Source: Aphis gossypii
Taxonomy: Eukaryota; Arthropoda; Insecta; Hemiptera; Aphididae
DNA length: 64,000 nucleotides
Direction of reading: 5' to 3'
Assembly (NCBI RefSeq): GCF_020184175.1
Contig: NC_065531.1
Location: forward strand, 14,653,213 to 14,717,212
The position numbers and the translations under genes were made by a program. This document shows, piece after piece, positions 37,601 to 51,119 of the stretch; the first letter of the stretch is position 1; each line of letters begins with the position of its first letter. The notes beneath the pieces were generated by a model that was not told the DNA's origin, made no database searches, and was given only the letters and a program-made list of their open reading frames with translations.

Positions 37601-40600
37601 TATATAGGTGTATAATATATACAATATATATATATTATATAAGGAACGGTAAAAATAATAAAGAAGACTAAATTAAAATCCTTTCTGAACGAGACGGTTT
37701 GAATTAATGTCAAATAGAATTATAGGTAGAATTGAAAACTTTGTTGATTTGCAACTTACACCCCTTCCCCTCTCATCACACGCGTTCTATTCCGCGGATG
37801 CTAATTACTCTGAAAGGGACCGAAACTTTAATACTCTTTGAGATTCGTACCGTGCTGCACCGCTGCCGATTTAATTACAAGACGGTTGTTTAATGCCCCC
37901 TACCTCTTCGACAAACTAATTAAAACGCTGGAGACCTGAGAAAACACTATACCTATCCTTTCTTTTCCTCTCTCTTTTCTTTTCCCTTGTGTTTCTTTTT
38001 TTTTCGCTTTGTCGAACAGCAGACGATTTCCATGGATACGAATCTGTTTCAATTTGTCGCTCCCTTTCGCACCAGCACATCGCAGACGACGACAACAACG
38101 ATTATTATATTGTCAGGAAAATACTCACGCAGTATTGTCGTCCTTATTGAATACAAAACAATATTTATAAATAAATATTATACTCGGAATTTCACGCATT
38201 TTATCATACTATTTTATACACAAAAACGCGTGTACTGATAAATAATAAATTATGTAAACAATTTTAAACGCTGTAAAAATGAAAATACCTGAAAAAGGAA
38301 AGTAATTAATCAAACACACACGTTAACTATTTTAGAATAATAATTTTAAATTATTTTGTTCTCTTGCATACCTATATATATTATATAATATATATATATA
38401 CTCACATTAACAAGTAACAAGTATTTGGCAATACTTTAAACTTTTAATATTCAACACACCAGCCATCACGACAAACCCATTGAATAACGTTCAAAGTAGG
38501 TAACATATTATTTGGAATATTCATCTAAAGACGTTATTACGATATGGTGTAGAAATTCAAATTAATAGTTTACCAACTGTATGTTCTATACGACACAACT
38601 GTATTAATTTACTGTTGAAAAGCAAGACAAAAGAAAAGTTTTAACTAAAATGCAATCAATTTCGTTACAATGTTACATTAAAGTTTGTGATAATAAAGCA
38701 CCTCCGATTTAAAATGTGAATATAATAAAATAAATAAAATATTATAATTTTTATTTAATTTTATATACTCTTATATATAATTATATAATTTTTACGATTA
38801 TCAATAATCTTAATATTCCTTTTAAATGATTTATAAATGTTATTCTTATTTCTCATACATAAATTATACATAATATAGTATTATGCAATATCAATTTCAT
38901 ATTGTTGAGGTTGTACTGCAAACAATTAATAAGTATTCATAATACTGTTAAGAGCTTTTATAAAAATTAATGAATACATTTAAATATTTTTATAGGTACC
39001 TACTATCTTTTACTCTTAAGTTTTAACATTTTTCTATTGAATATATTTGAATATTTTTTAATATTGATTTTTTCCTAAAACATACGTATACTTGATTATA
39101 CTAGGCGATTATATTGAATTGATGCAACGACAAAATTATCATTTTGTATGCATAATATAATAGTAAGTGTGTTTACAAATATAGAACGCGTATAAATCGC
39201 TTCATATCAAGAATTTAAATATTATTATAAATTCGTAATACCTATCATGTTTTTTTTTTTATTATTAAAAATAAACCTTCTAAACTATAAGCGATTAAAA
39301 AATATATAAACAAACATATATCACGTCAAATGTTAACCCTATACTAACCAACTGGCAACTATAAACGAAATGAAACGAAACAAATCCCTTTTTTCATAAA
39401 TAATAAATATAGGTAGTAATGTAATGTTAAACGTCTTTTTTACAAATTAAAAAAAATGATGCTGACAAAACGTGGTTGCAAAGAGAAAACTTTTTCCATT
39501 AAAAAAACAACATAAATTAATATTATTTTTTTTTCTTTCAGATGGACAAAAATCGGAATTGAAATTAATGAATCACTATATACTTATATATATTATAACC
39601 TATAAAACGAATAGAAATAAGTATAAAAATAATTATTTAAATCTAACCAACATTTTTTTTTTTTTTTTGATTCATACAAATGGATTTTAAAAACATTTTA
39701 GTTTGTACAATGGTACTTATATACAAGCAAATTAAAAATAAAAATAAATTAAAACTCAGTTAGACCTTGTTGACTACGTTATTGAAACTTCACCTATATA
39801 CCATGGCGCAGATACTGGCTAAGTGATGTATAGTTTTATATTTTAGATAAAATATATTTTTTAAACAATAATAATTAATAATTATATTAAATATATCAAA
39901 ATGAATTTTAATTTTGTATAGTATTTGATCAACATTTTTTTTTAAAAAAAGTTATACATTTACAGAATAACAGCTGCTCCCAAAAATCTTCCATTCATAA
40001 TGATAGAATAAATTTATAATTTCTACTTATATAGGTAGATAATTCAATATTTACTTTTTTTAATTATTGAAATGAAACATGTAATGAGTAATGACTAATA
40101 ACACCTATGCGACTATGCTTATGCTAGGGGCTTATGAGAGAAAAATTATGACTTAGTTATAGAAGATCTAAAATTGTTTTTGTTTAATTTATTTTATTAA
40201 CTAGAAATTAGAACACATAGGTTATATACAACAGCTGAAATATTTTTATAAATATTATTTTAATAAATACATTCCTGTACCGTAAAATATTGTACTTGTT
40301 TGTTTACATTAAAGTAAACAAATAATAATAATAATAAGTAATATGCACTATCTAAGTCCATTTGAATTATAATTTTATAGAATAAATTAAAGTCAAGTAC
40401 ATATAAATTTCATATTACAAATAATGCATTAATTTGCTATATTATATTTTTACACGTAGGTATATATTGAAATCTATTTCAATAAGAAGATAATACTCGA
40501 GTAATAATAATGTATAAATCTTTTAAAGCTATACATCGAACAGTGTCTTAAAATCCTTCGCTTAATTCATTACGCACAATGAGTTAGATATAAGTTGGCG

Positions 40601-43600
40601 TAGGTAATCATATTATTATTTTGAAATTATAAGTACTATTATTCGATATGTTAAGCTAAATATATTTTTATTATTGTTAAAATTGTTATTTCTATACATT
40701 GCTTTGTACTTATATTCAGTAATTATTTAAAACAATGCGTTACAAAAAGGACGTTTTTTTTTTTAAAATTATAACTATATATATACTTTAAAAATGACGG
40801 GACTTAAGAACCATCATTGTATATGATCTTTGTCTTTTTATAAAACAAAATGTGCATTAGCGAGGAAATATCCGTCTGTTGATGTATTTTAATTTCAATA
40901 TCTCAATATAAAAGAAAAATCGTATTATCTGAGTGCTTTAGTGCGTGAAAAATGTAAACTGAAAAAATGAAAAAATAAAAATCTCTTAGGAATAAATTAA
41001 GACGATATTTCCACGTTCTGTTTTTTAACCAGACACCTTCATTACAATAGTGAGAAAAACATTTTTTCGCTTTTCTCATCATCAGAGTGGTGACAGGGTG
41101 GTGTGGTTTCAAAAATGCACCGGCTGTATAATTTACATAAATTGGACGGATGTCCCTCAACGGGAGTTAGAAGTCGGCAGAGATTAATGACGTCATTTTG
41201 CAAATATCGCGAGGGTAAAAAAAAATATTTATTAATATTGATGATCGGTGTAGGCTAACGGAATTTTGAATAATTTAAGTTACCCGAGCAGATAATAACA
41301 ATATTATCATATTGTCTGTTGCAAGAGGTATTAAAAATGGCACTTTATACAATTTGAAGCAACATGAAAAGTTTATTGCCCCAGGATTTTAGTTGAAAAT
41401 TAGCATAATCTCTATGAACTTGGACTTGACGACTGAACATTTTAACATACACTTCTAAGCGTGTACACATATGACATATGTACGTATATTAAATACATGA
41501 AAAATCTTATTTTCAACCGAGTGAGAGCAAAACAAAGTGCTAATACAAAATCACAAAAATCGTGTATTCATTTTATTATTGACTATTGCGACGATCAGAG
41601 TTGCGTTACATTAAATAATAAAAAATTATTTAAATATTAAGTTAAATAACATAATATTACTCATTAACTTACTAAATTTTATATAAATGCATTTTTAACA
41701 CATATAATATAATATATAAAGAGTTTATTTATTTTTTTAAGCCCAAAAATGATATAGGTACGTACCTAATTCACTTTATTAGATTGCTTATTTTTGTGGA
41801 GATTTAACAATGATGTTCACTTTTTCAGTTAAATTTAATAACATGGCATTGCTATTAAGTATAATGTATTATTATTTTGTTTCCATATCTAGCTTGCAGT
41901 TTAGATAAATTCGAATCTTAGTTATCCTAATTTATAGAAAATTGAAATTGGATATGAAGGGCAGATTTTTCACTATTTCGACAACTGCATTTTTGTTATA
42001 ATATTGCTATTTATAACTTTGATTCAATTAGTTTTTTATCTTTATTATAATATAGTACATTATTTTTTTGATGACTGAGAATGAGATTTTTCAAATTCTT
42101 AATAGTGCAACTATAGTGTAAGATAATAAGATATACAAGTCTTTAGATGATGTGTTTTTTTCACGCATTATTTATTTACAATTTAGTACCTAATTTTTGT
42201 GTTACTATAATGAAATACAAATGTTTTGTGCAGCCTCGTCAGATTGAAAATGTCTATTATAATTTACTATAAAAATAGATCTTTAATATAAAAATTTTTC
42301 GAGTATTAAAAAATATTATATATTTATTCTCTTTTATAAAATATTTCGTATTTAATTAAATGGATAATTTAATTTAGTGTTTAATCCAAATAACCGAATG
42401 CCAGTAAAGCTTTTTCTGTATGAATTTTACTCACATTTATATGGTTATTGAGTAAAAATTTATACTAAATCTAATATAATATTATGAAAGGAAATATAAA
42501 AATATTCAATTAAAATGTATGAGTATGGGTATTGTATTTGAGCCCACAATCAAAATTATTTTTAATAACAATAATTCTAAAAATAATTTAGTTATAAAAT
42601 TATTAAAATTGATTTTTTAATATTTACATAACAACTTTTAAAATGTTTGATATATGGTTAAATATGTATTTAATTTGCAAACTTAAACTCGGATTACAAT
42701 ATTGTAATACAAAAGGGACATTTTAAAAAGTTATATAACAAATATAAACACACAATTAAAGGTTTTAAAAATCTCAATCCAACTTATGATATATTTACTA
42801 TAATAAAATACGTATATTTAATAGGTAGGTACTTGCAGTTTTAAAAATAATATCACAATAATATGACTACATTCTAAATATTTTAAACAAATATAAATTG
42901 TTCAAAACTTGTAACATATATTTATGAATTAGGTTTTTAAATTTTAAACCAAATTTAAAATTAAAGAACATATGTTTACTTAAAGAAGATATTATGAAAT
43001 TAAATCCATCGAAATCCGTGAATAAAATAAATTTAGCCATTGACATTTTCTAAAATATAAAATTTAGAGAAACGATTTTTTAACTATAAATAGTTTTGAC
43101 AATACGATACAATACAATAGCTTGTATCTCGCTGTAACTAAAAATATCAAATTGTACTTAAAAATCAACTAAAAGATCAACTACCTACGAATATTCAGAA
43201 TGCTATAATAAGCTATTATATGGACATAATTTTTACAAAATTATTTCACATAGAAAAGCGTCAAAAGTGACAAAAATAAGCGGTCATTATTCATTACACA
43301 CAAAAAAAAAATTCTTAAAGGCGCAGTGATAAAACCTATATCGGTATGCTCTGCAGCTGCAGAAATCAAAATAAGTTTGATTTCGGGCGCAAGGTGCAGG
43401 TTGTGCCCCCATAAGGTATAAGTCATATGCTGATCATAATAATCATAATATTGTACCTACGCATTTTAATTAATAAAACGTCGTAAAAATTAAAATAATT
43501 ATTATTTTACACTATTTACCTGGTTGGCTTGTAGGTATATATGTTGTGTTGACGAAGAATACGCGTAGGTACAGTGTGAAGATTTATTAAATTTCGATTA

Positions 43601-43649
43601 AAAAAATGTAAAAATGAGTTCCTAAATATATTTTTGTTTTACAATATGC

Positions 43650-43900
43650 ATTATGTACTGTTGTACGTAATAATTTTACACGGAAAACGATCGAGGTCCG
43701 TCTGTTTGCGTGGCGCGTGCATGAATAATGCGCTTCAAATTGAACAGAGTCCACGCCTCCGGGACCTCCTCTTCCACCCCCGACACCGCGCCACTGTTGA
43801 CGCCGGTAACCTTCGCCACCGGCCGCTCCGTCGCGCTCGTCTCGCGGCGTCACCCGCCGTCGCCACCGGAGAAAACAATAATTTTTACGCGCCGACGTTT
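43650..43900. promoter_or_regulatory. isolated GC-rich island, unclear whether coding
   Basis: About 250 bp of strongly GC/CpG-rich sequence in an otherwise AT-rich desert. Several frames on both strands are open across it, which happens readily when stop codons are rare. The minus frame with V-A-K-V-T-G-V-N-S-G-A and then E-V-P-E-A-W-T-L-F-N-L-K has the most protein-like composition, but it lacks a convincing acceptor. A CpG-rich promoter or first exon is equally likely. Confidence 0.35.
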
Positions 43901-44570
43901 AACAGCTATAAAACTTGTGTAAATCCCTTCGGATGAATAACAAAAAATAAAAAAATAAAAGATATTTTTTCCTTCTCGCCGTCGCATTGTATTATTTTAT
44001 TATTACTGTGTATAATGTATATATATATATATTATAGTTGTATATTATTGTCGTCGCATCGAAGCTTCCACACTCACGCATATAATGTATAGAAACATAT
44101 ACCTACACGTATTATATATGTAGATCAATGCCATAATAATATACAGTGGTGAAAAAAAAACAATACACACTGCTCGCATGGCTTATATATACATTTATAA
44201 CGATAATGTATAAGTGTATATGTGTATTGTAGGTATACACTTTTGTGCCGACTCTAAAACACGTACATACCTCAGTTACATAATATAATATTATGAAGTC
44301 ATCGTATTGTCTTCGTCTACTTCTCCCGTGATGCTGCAGCTTTACCGCGTACAGTATACGCCATACGGTCTAGTGATGATCGTTTTCGTCAAGCTCTCCT
44401 GCAATGTATATTATATACTATATAAAAAAAATATGTATATACATTACAATATTATTGTTACAACTCGCAGTACGCGTACATTTTTATACACCGATGAATA
44501 AACAATATGATATTTACAAATATGTGCATAGTGTATACGATATATTATATTATATACCTACTGCAGCCAG

Positions 44571-45547
44571 TAGTGTAACTGGGTAAAAATCTAGGATGTG
44601 GGGAGGGAATCAAAATAACTTATTAGCAGGGCTCGGAAGTTATAGCACTAAAAAAAATGATTTTTAGCGCCTAAATATGCACATAAAAACATTAATATAA
44701 GCGCTATAAATAGCACTAAAAATTGAAAAATATGCAAAATAAAATAAAATTTTTTTTTATAAAAGTTCATATTTTGATACAATTTTAAAAATAACTAAAT
44801 TATTGGAAATTAACGGAATTGTCCGATTTAATCGACGATAACAACGGTCTAAGGCCGTTTATGCCGGATGCGTACCATTTTAAAATAAAACAATTTGTTT
44901 TCATTCACATATTCGTAGGCGGCTGTTTGGTAGGTAATTTAGTTTTTCAACAATATGTGTTTATTTCCTTAAATATGCACATTAACAGCATTTATAACTC
45001 CTAATTAGCAAAAATATCTCCTATAATATGAATTTATGTGAAAATATACCCAAAAATAGCACTAAAAACCTAAAATTAGCAAAATAGCAGTAAAAACCGT
45101 AAATATGCAAAAAATAGCAAAATAAAATTTCGTATATGACATCAGAGAAGTGTGAAACATATTTGTATCTTACTTTTGATGTTCTAGGACGAACCAATAA
45201 AAATATGCATTTGCTAGAACTTCCGAGCCCTGCTTATTAGCTAAAACCTAATCCATGATTGTCTGTTTATATACACAAGTCTTAAAACTAATTTTATGGC
45301 TTAGAATCAAATCTCAGGAACCGATATACCTAGTTAAGTAATATCATTACTTAAGAATTTATTTAAAAAAAGTTGCTATAACTTGTTTAAAAAAATAATA
45401 TGATGATAATCCTGTAACCCTGCAGTAATAATTCATTCTTTATTTATTTTAGAAGATTTAAAATTTTGTAGTATTAGCACATCCGGGAAAAAATGATACC
45501 TTTATCTTCCCTCAAACATTTTACCTCTCTATAATTACGCCACAGAC
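44571..45547. mobile_element. older CAGTGGCGTAA-type element interrupted by a hAT element
   Basis: The left end reads CAGTAGTGTAACTGGG and the right end, in reverse complement, CTGTGGCGTAATTATAG. The part right of the inserted hAT element contains ACACAAGTCTTAAA, a string also found inside the related element at 50085-50350. Both ends are degenerate and no target-site duplication is clear, so the boundaries are approximate. Confidence 0.4.
44627..45232. mobile_element. complete non-autonomous hAT element (606 bp) with 8-bp target-site duplication
   Basis: Terminal inverted repeats CAGGGCTCGGAAGTT are perfect over 15 bp and continue as (A/C)TAGCA after one mismatch. The element is flanked by an exact 8-bp direct repeat CTTATTAG (44619-44626 and 45233-45240), the size typical of hAT superfamily insertions. 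Near both ends are many scattered TAGCAC, TAGCAAAA and ATATGCA motifs, like the subterminal transposase-binding repeats of hAT elements. The centre (about 44815-44900) is less AT-rich and keeps a short open frame, but no transposase domain is recognised. The exact flanking duplication suggests a fairly recent insertion. Confidence 0.9.
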
Positions 45548-47916
45548 TGTAGAACTTTTAAAGTCTCAACCAATAACTGTTACAAGTGTTACGCGCTGAC
45601 ATGCATAATAATGAGTATTCGTGATGTATCTACCTGTTACTATCCATCACAGTAGCTTAATATTACCATAGATTATACTATCCAACTATTCACTAGATAA
45701 TTAAAAAAAAAAGTAATCATAGTAACAATTAACCTTTAGGGAAGTTGAATTTAATAGTTGGGTTAATCAAACAAAGATTTCAATAGCCTTAAGAAAGTAT
45801 CCTATAATTTACGTACGATGTACGAAAGAGTACTGATATCGTAAAATAACTACAATGCTCTAAATATTAGATTGCATGTAGGACGTAAACAAAATGTCAA
45901 GATCTATCTTAGCTTAAACTTTCAATTTTCAATTGTATTTAAAAATTAACATGAAATAGTATATTTATTTTTGAGAATCTTTATGATTTTCATACATATA
46001 TTTCATAGAACATAGTTAGGTATACATTTTAAACTTAGAAATGTATATATAATATTATATTTAAAATACTTTTTTATTTTTATTTGACAATTATAGCAAA
46101 TGCAAAAATGATTTTTATTTATTGCGTACGATGGACATGACGGTGTAATAAAAACGTTTGATGAAATACTTTTTCAAAATCATTAAATGCAGAATTAATT
46201 TCAACACACGGTGTTGAATAAAATACGGAGGGATTTAAAAACCAACCCTCATTACAACAAGTTCGCCCGATATACGCGAAGCCGTTAAATCTCCACCACC
46301 CCTTTCCTGGTTGTGAGGATCGGAGAAGAATACCACAAGTGTCATAGTGAACCATTTTTTTTAATTTCTATATATTATGTTAAAAAAAACCCCAACAGTT
46401 GAAAACAAATGACGATTGAGACTTTTCGAGTATGCTTTGGAAAAAGGTCTGGGAAAACAGCAGCTATAATGATTCACAACCCTCTTGACAAAATAATCAA
46501 GACTCGAAAGCAATGGGTTTTTAAAACGTTAGGGGTAGAATTGGTTTTACAGTATAGGGAAACTTTTGATTACTAAAGGCGTTGAACCGTGGACCGTATA
46601 GTGTAAGTAATATATAGGTGCGTACGGTGGCATGTACTGACAGCTGCAATCCGCCGTATATATCCGTGGCTTATAGGTATGTATAATGTATATACAAACA
46701 TAATAAGCGCCAAACGATGTAATGAAATGAAATCTTTAACTTCAAAAGGGACACACACCTGTCGGCGAGCAAACTTTATTATACCTACCTATAGTATTTT
46801 CCCATTCGAATGTGTTTTGTTATTTTTGAATTTATGTTAACATAATATTATATATTTATACCTAAATTATAATATAATGTTAAAATCACGACAACGATCG
46901 ACGATAATAATTATATATAATACTTATACGATAATATACTGATATGAGTTTGGAACCGAAATCGGTGGTAGCAAAGAGGATTAGGGCTGAAATTCTGAAG
47001 ATTGTCAAATGGATTTTGTTCAAGCGTATATATTGTATACATTGTTCTATATATAGGACCAACGTCCAACATATAAACTTTTTAAATTTAAAGTTGAAAA
47101 TTGAGCTTAAAAACTAAAAAGATAAACTAAAACATACTATGATAATAATACTTAGTATAAATTTGTATTCTGAAGAAGTACTGGAATATACGATGTATAT
47201 AATATAATAGGTAGTATGACATGTATAAACGTATAATACTTATGTATCTAACTATCTAAGATATTTGAAAAGTAGGTACGCAGAGACTAATCTAGAGCAA
47301 AAGTTAAATACAATTATTAAATTAAATATATATTTTTTTTAAAAATTGAAATTTTGTACGTGTGCTGCTCTCTGGATTAGTCTCGATACGTTGGTGTGAA
47401 AAAATCAGCTTGTTAAATTTATTTTTAAAACAATAAATCGTTGTGGATAAAAAATTACGTTTCGTGTTTAGATATTAGATATGAGTTAGCATAAAAATGT
47501 AAATTCATTAATATATGACTAACGAACCAGAAAATATTGTTCGTCATCAACAATACGGTTTGGACCATATTTGTAGAATACTATTAAAAAAAGTAAAGTC
47601 ATCTATTAAATGAAAATTAATTAATAAACTATAGTATACATCTCAACATGTTTTATACAATAATAATTTATATACATATATATTAATTTATATAATATAA
47701 ACATATTATTGATAAATTACATTTTTTTAGAATTTTTAAATATTAAAAATTATGTACGAATAGGAAAATTTAAATATCTTTATTGTCTTATAAAGAATAA
47801 TTAATATGAACATATATATATATAATTGAGAATTGGGAAATGTAAATACTTTTACACATATTTTGTATTACCTATTTTTGATCTTATTTAATTTTGTTTT
47901 ATGTAGGTATACCTAT

Positions 47917-47947
47917 TAGCATTGATTATAAATTATAATCAATGCTA
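47917..47947. repeat. perfect 15-bp palindrome with 1-nt spacer
   Basis: The arm TAGCATTGATTATAA is followed by one base and then its exact reverse complement. The symmetry extends outward with a mismatch (ACCTAT versus ATTAGGT). It could form a cruciform or hairpin. No mature small-RNA-like loop is present. Confidence 0.8.
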
Positions 47948-48629
47948 TTAGGTATTATAATTATACTTATATGTATGTGTTTCTTTTTAACTAATTCTTC
48001 TTAATTATTAACTCGATGTTCATATTTGTCTGTCTAAGAAAATTCAATAAGATCGAGCCGTCATTCACTGATTAAAGAAGAGATTTCTCAGAAAATCTTC
48101 ATCATATCTTTTAGTTTTTGTGCATAATAAGTAACAACTAAAAGGCCGACAAATTATAAAGTATAACTTTTAATTGTTAATTGGAAGCCTTCATTAGCAG
48201 TCACAGTTAGTATTCTTTAGAATATTTTTCAATTTGCATTTATTACTAAGATCTAACAAACAAATTCGTTACCAGACAAAAACATTTCAATGTTTTATAC
48301 ATTATACGGTATACTAGCTATATAAAGTATAAATGTAAAACTTAAAATATGTATCATGAAAATATTTTATTTAACAAAATTTTTTAATTTTAACTCAATA
48401 TTAAGTTATGAAAGACAAAAATATATTACCGCATGTATAAAACATCAAATCGCGAAAGAGCTATGCAAACTCACTTGAGAGAGGGAGGAGAGACAGGGAA
48501 CCTTACATTATTCATACCATATTATATAAAATTATATATCAAAATATAATAGTATATTTCTGTTAATACTGTAAAACAGTAAACATAGATTCATAGTATA
48601 GGTAAATACATAATATCTTAAAATAAATC

Positions 48630-49112
48630 AAAAATGTCATTGCGTATAGTAAAATTCAGTAAAAATTGTTTTTTTAAATTTACAATTATCTATAAACACT
48701 CCAAAAATAGTCGACTATTTAAAAAAAAAAACTATTGTAATTATAATATTATGATAATAATATATAAACATTTGCCATTTGGTGAAAATATGAAGTATCT
48801 ACCGTTATACATTTTCAAGTTAAAAACCAAAAAAACTAACTTTTTCAAAGATTGGAATTGTGTAAAACTCCCAGTTTTTCCTTATTTTTTTAATTTTTTT
48901 TTTTAATTTTCCAAATTATAAAAAAATGCTTAGAAATCTTTACTTTCAATCCCTCAAATTATAAACTAGATTCAATTACCTACAAAAAACCACCCTCATT
49001 AATCGTTATTGAAAATCAAAATTTTATCGTTTTAAAATGTGATGATGGATTAAAAACAACACATATTATTGTAAAATCAATATAATCAAGGTCTGCTCAG
49101 AATCTAAAAATA
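48630..49112. repeat. degenerate 3' copy of the two-module repeat
   Basis: It follows the order of motifs of about 3000-3390: TTTGG(T)GAAAAT, a poly-T block after CCAGTTTTTCC, AAACCACCC, and a terminal ATTGTAAAATCAAT followed by CTCAGAATCTAAAAA. A 90-codon frame at 48634-48906 falls inside it and is not considered a gene. Confidence 0.6.
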
Positions 49113-50084
49113 TTTATTTATAATATAAACTAGGCAATCATATAAGTATATGTATTCCTATATTCATACCATTATACACCAATCATATAATATTATGCGA
49201 CGATTTATTTGAAGACATCATATTTATATGAAATGATTTTGTCCCAATTCTATAAACACTAATTTTCTTAGTCAAAGTTTGTACTTTTAAATAATTTGTT
49301 TTATTATTGTAATTAATACATTTTAAGTAATAACTTACAAATTACGGGCGGGTCCATTTTCTTCCAAAAATGAGATACTTACCGTTTTCCTGCACTGTTC
49401 ATTTTTCTTCAAAAAAATTAAGAATAATTTTTGATAATTTTCCTCCACTTTCCATTTTCCACCAATAAGTAAAATAATAAACTAGTATATAATATTATAT
49501 TTTTTTATATAATTATAGGATATTTCAGCAACAAATGAATACCTGTTTAAAGAAAAGGAAAATTAGACATAAATAATATGAATAATTATTTTACATTTTG
49601 TAATTATTTACCTAGAAATGTCTCCGTTTTGCATTTTAATAATTGCATTGTCGATTGCTCCACGGCATTAGTTGCTTGTTGTCTTTCGATTTTATTGAAT
49701 TCTGTAAATCATTTTGTAATTAGTTATTGTCACACTTATATTTTTCTATTTCTTATCTCATATTTTTAAGAGCTTATAAATAATCAGTTCTTGGTTTTAT
49801 TTTAAAATTCACGCGAGGATTTGAATTACATACTAAATTTAAAAGAAAGATTATAAAAAATATTATAATTGTATACTAAACTGATATAAAGTACTACCTA
49901 CTATTGTGTGTAAGACTAAAATTACTTCAATCGAATCAAACGTGATATAGAATCAAAGAAATAATAATTTCATAAAATATCAATTGAATAGTATTACACA
50001 ATAACTTTGCATAAAATAACACGTATAGAGATGCAGTTACAATATTATATATGTTTATAATATACACCATCGTATCTTATGTAG

Positions 50085-50350
50085 TGATGTAACCAGGGGA
50101 GGGGCTGAGGGGCTGTAGCCCTCCTTGAAATTTTAAGAAAATTAAAAAATTATTTTAATGGTCTATGAAAAACGACACAAGTCTTAAATTGTATTTTACT
50201 GATTTTAAACTGTCAAAACTTTTTTTATTTGTCATATACAAATAATATTTCGGCATCTGCTGCATGATACACTTATTGAAGAACCTAGGTAAACCACGCT
50301 GTGAAAAAAATAATAGCCTCCCCCAAGAAAAATCCTGGCTACGCCACTGA
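50085..50350. mobile_element. short inverted-repeat element of the CAGTGGCGTAGCCAGG type (MITE)
   Basis: The left end reads TAGTGATGTAACCAGGGGAG and the right end, in reverse complement, CAGTGGCGTAGCCAGGATTT. Length is about 265 bp and the interior is AT-rich with no coding capacity. The shared inner string ACACAAGTCTTAAA links it to the element at 44571-45547. Confidence 0.55.
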
Positions 50351-50369
50351 TCTTATGGGAAAAAATCTC

Positions 50370-51084
50370 GCTTCACTTAAGTCAGACGTATATGTGCGCG
50401 TCGCGCATACCGATCAAACCGCGTATTTAATCCCTTTACACTCAAAATGCATAAATTCACACACACTCACGTGTATATATTATATAATTCGTCCCACGCG
50501 TTACCCGAACCGTGATAGGTACAAATAATCCTATTTCGTCATTACGGTCGTGTGGGTTCGTTGGTACGTACATCGATACGCTTATACACAGCAGCACACA
50601 CTCGTATATATTATAATACCGATTTGGATTGTCAACAATCATCGGGCCGACGTCGACTGTATACACGGCGAGTATATACTATACACATATATATATATAA
50701 TATAGCGTAAGTATATATACAAATCCCGTCCACCGCTACAAGTTCCCTGGGGATATTAAAAGGCTTCTAAAAGGTTGGAGTCGGTGGGCCGGGCGGTTTT
50801 CGCCGCCGTTCTCTTGTTCGGATTAAAATGCGTCGACAAAAGAACAGACGCCGCACGACGGAGAAAAGAGAATACAAGAGACATCATCACACTGTATATA
50901 ATATCTATATACATATTTATACACACGCGCGCATATAATAATACGTGCGTGTGTGTGTATGTATATATATCGTAATGCACGTCGTCGGAGATTGATCAAG
51001 AGACGGAGTGTGAGAGAGGAAAACATACACACGCCGAGTATTACTGCAATAGTTTCCGTTGAGCGGCGTGTACATACACACGTC

Positions 51085-51119
<35 letters not shown>

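Larger units (their letters stand above)
31513..44570. other. long gene-poor stretch, possible 5' intron of the 30.8-kb gene
   Basis: AT-rich sequence without a supportable coding exon. It contains modest CpG-richer patches at about 32300-32760, 34100-34500 and 43650-43900 and several microsatellites. Because the gene at 30784-31509 has an acceptor just before its ATG, its upstream exon or exons may lie anywhere here or further right. Reading frames in this stretch look like chance openings. Confidence 0.45.
45548..50084. other. AT-rich stretch, no gene seen
   Basis: No supportable exon. It holds one degenerate copy of the two-module repeat (48630-49112), one near-perfect palindrome (47917-47947) and short AT microsatellites. 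The 78-codon minus frame at 46119-46355 has some protein-like composition but no recognisable family or splice context. Confidence 0.55.

Noticed and set aside
39472..39690. Plus frame preceded by a TTTCTTTCAG acceptor-like site
   Set aside because: The downstream frame is low-complexity Lys/Ile/Phe and no donor or neighbouring exon was found.
40903..41160. Minus frame with some mixed composition
   Set aside because: No recognisable domain, no splice context; it shares only a C-N-E-G tetrapeptide with the frame at 46119, likely chance.
46119..46355. Minus frame of 78 codons with protein-like composition
   Set aside because: No family recognised and no start, splice or promoter support; could be a transposon scrap.
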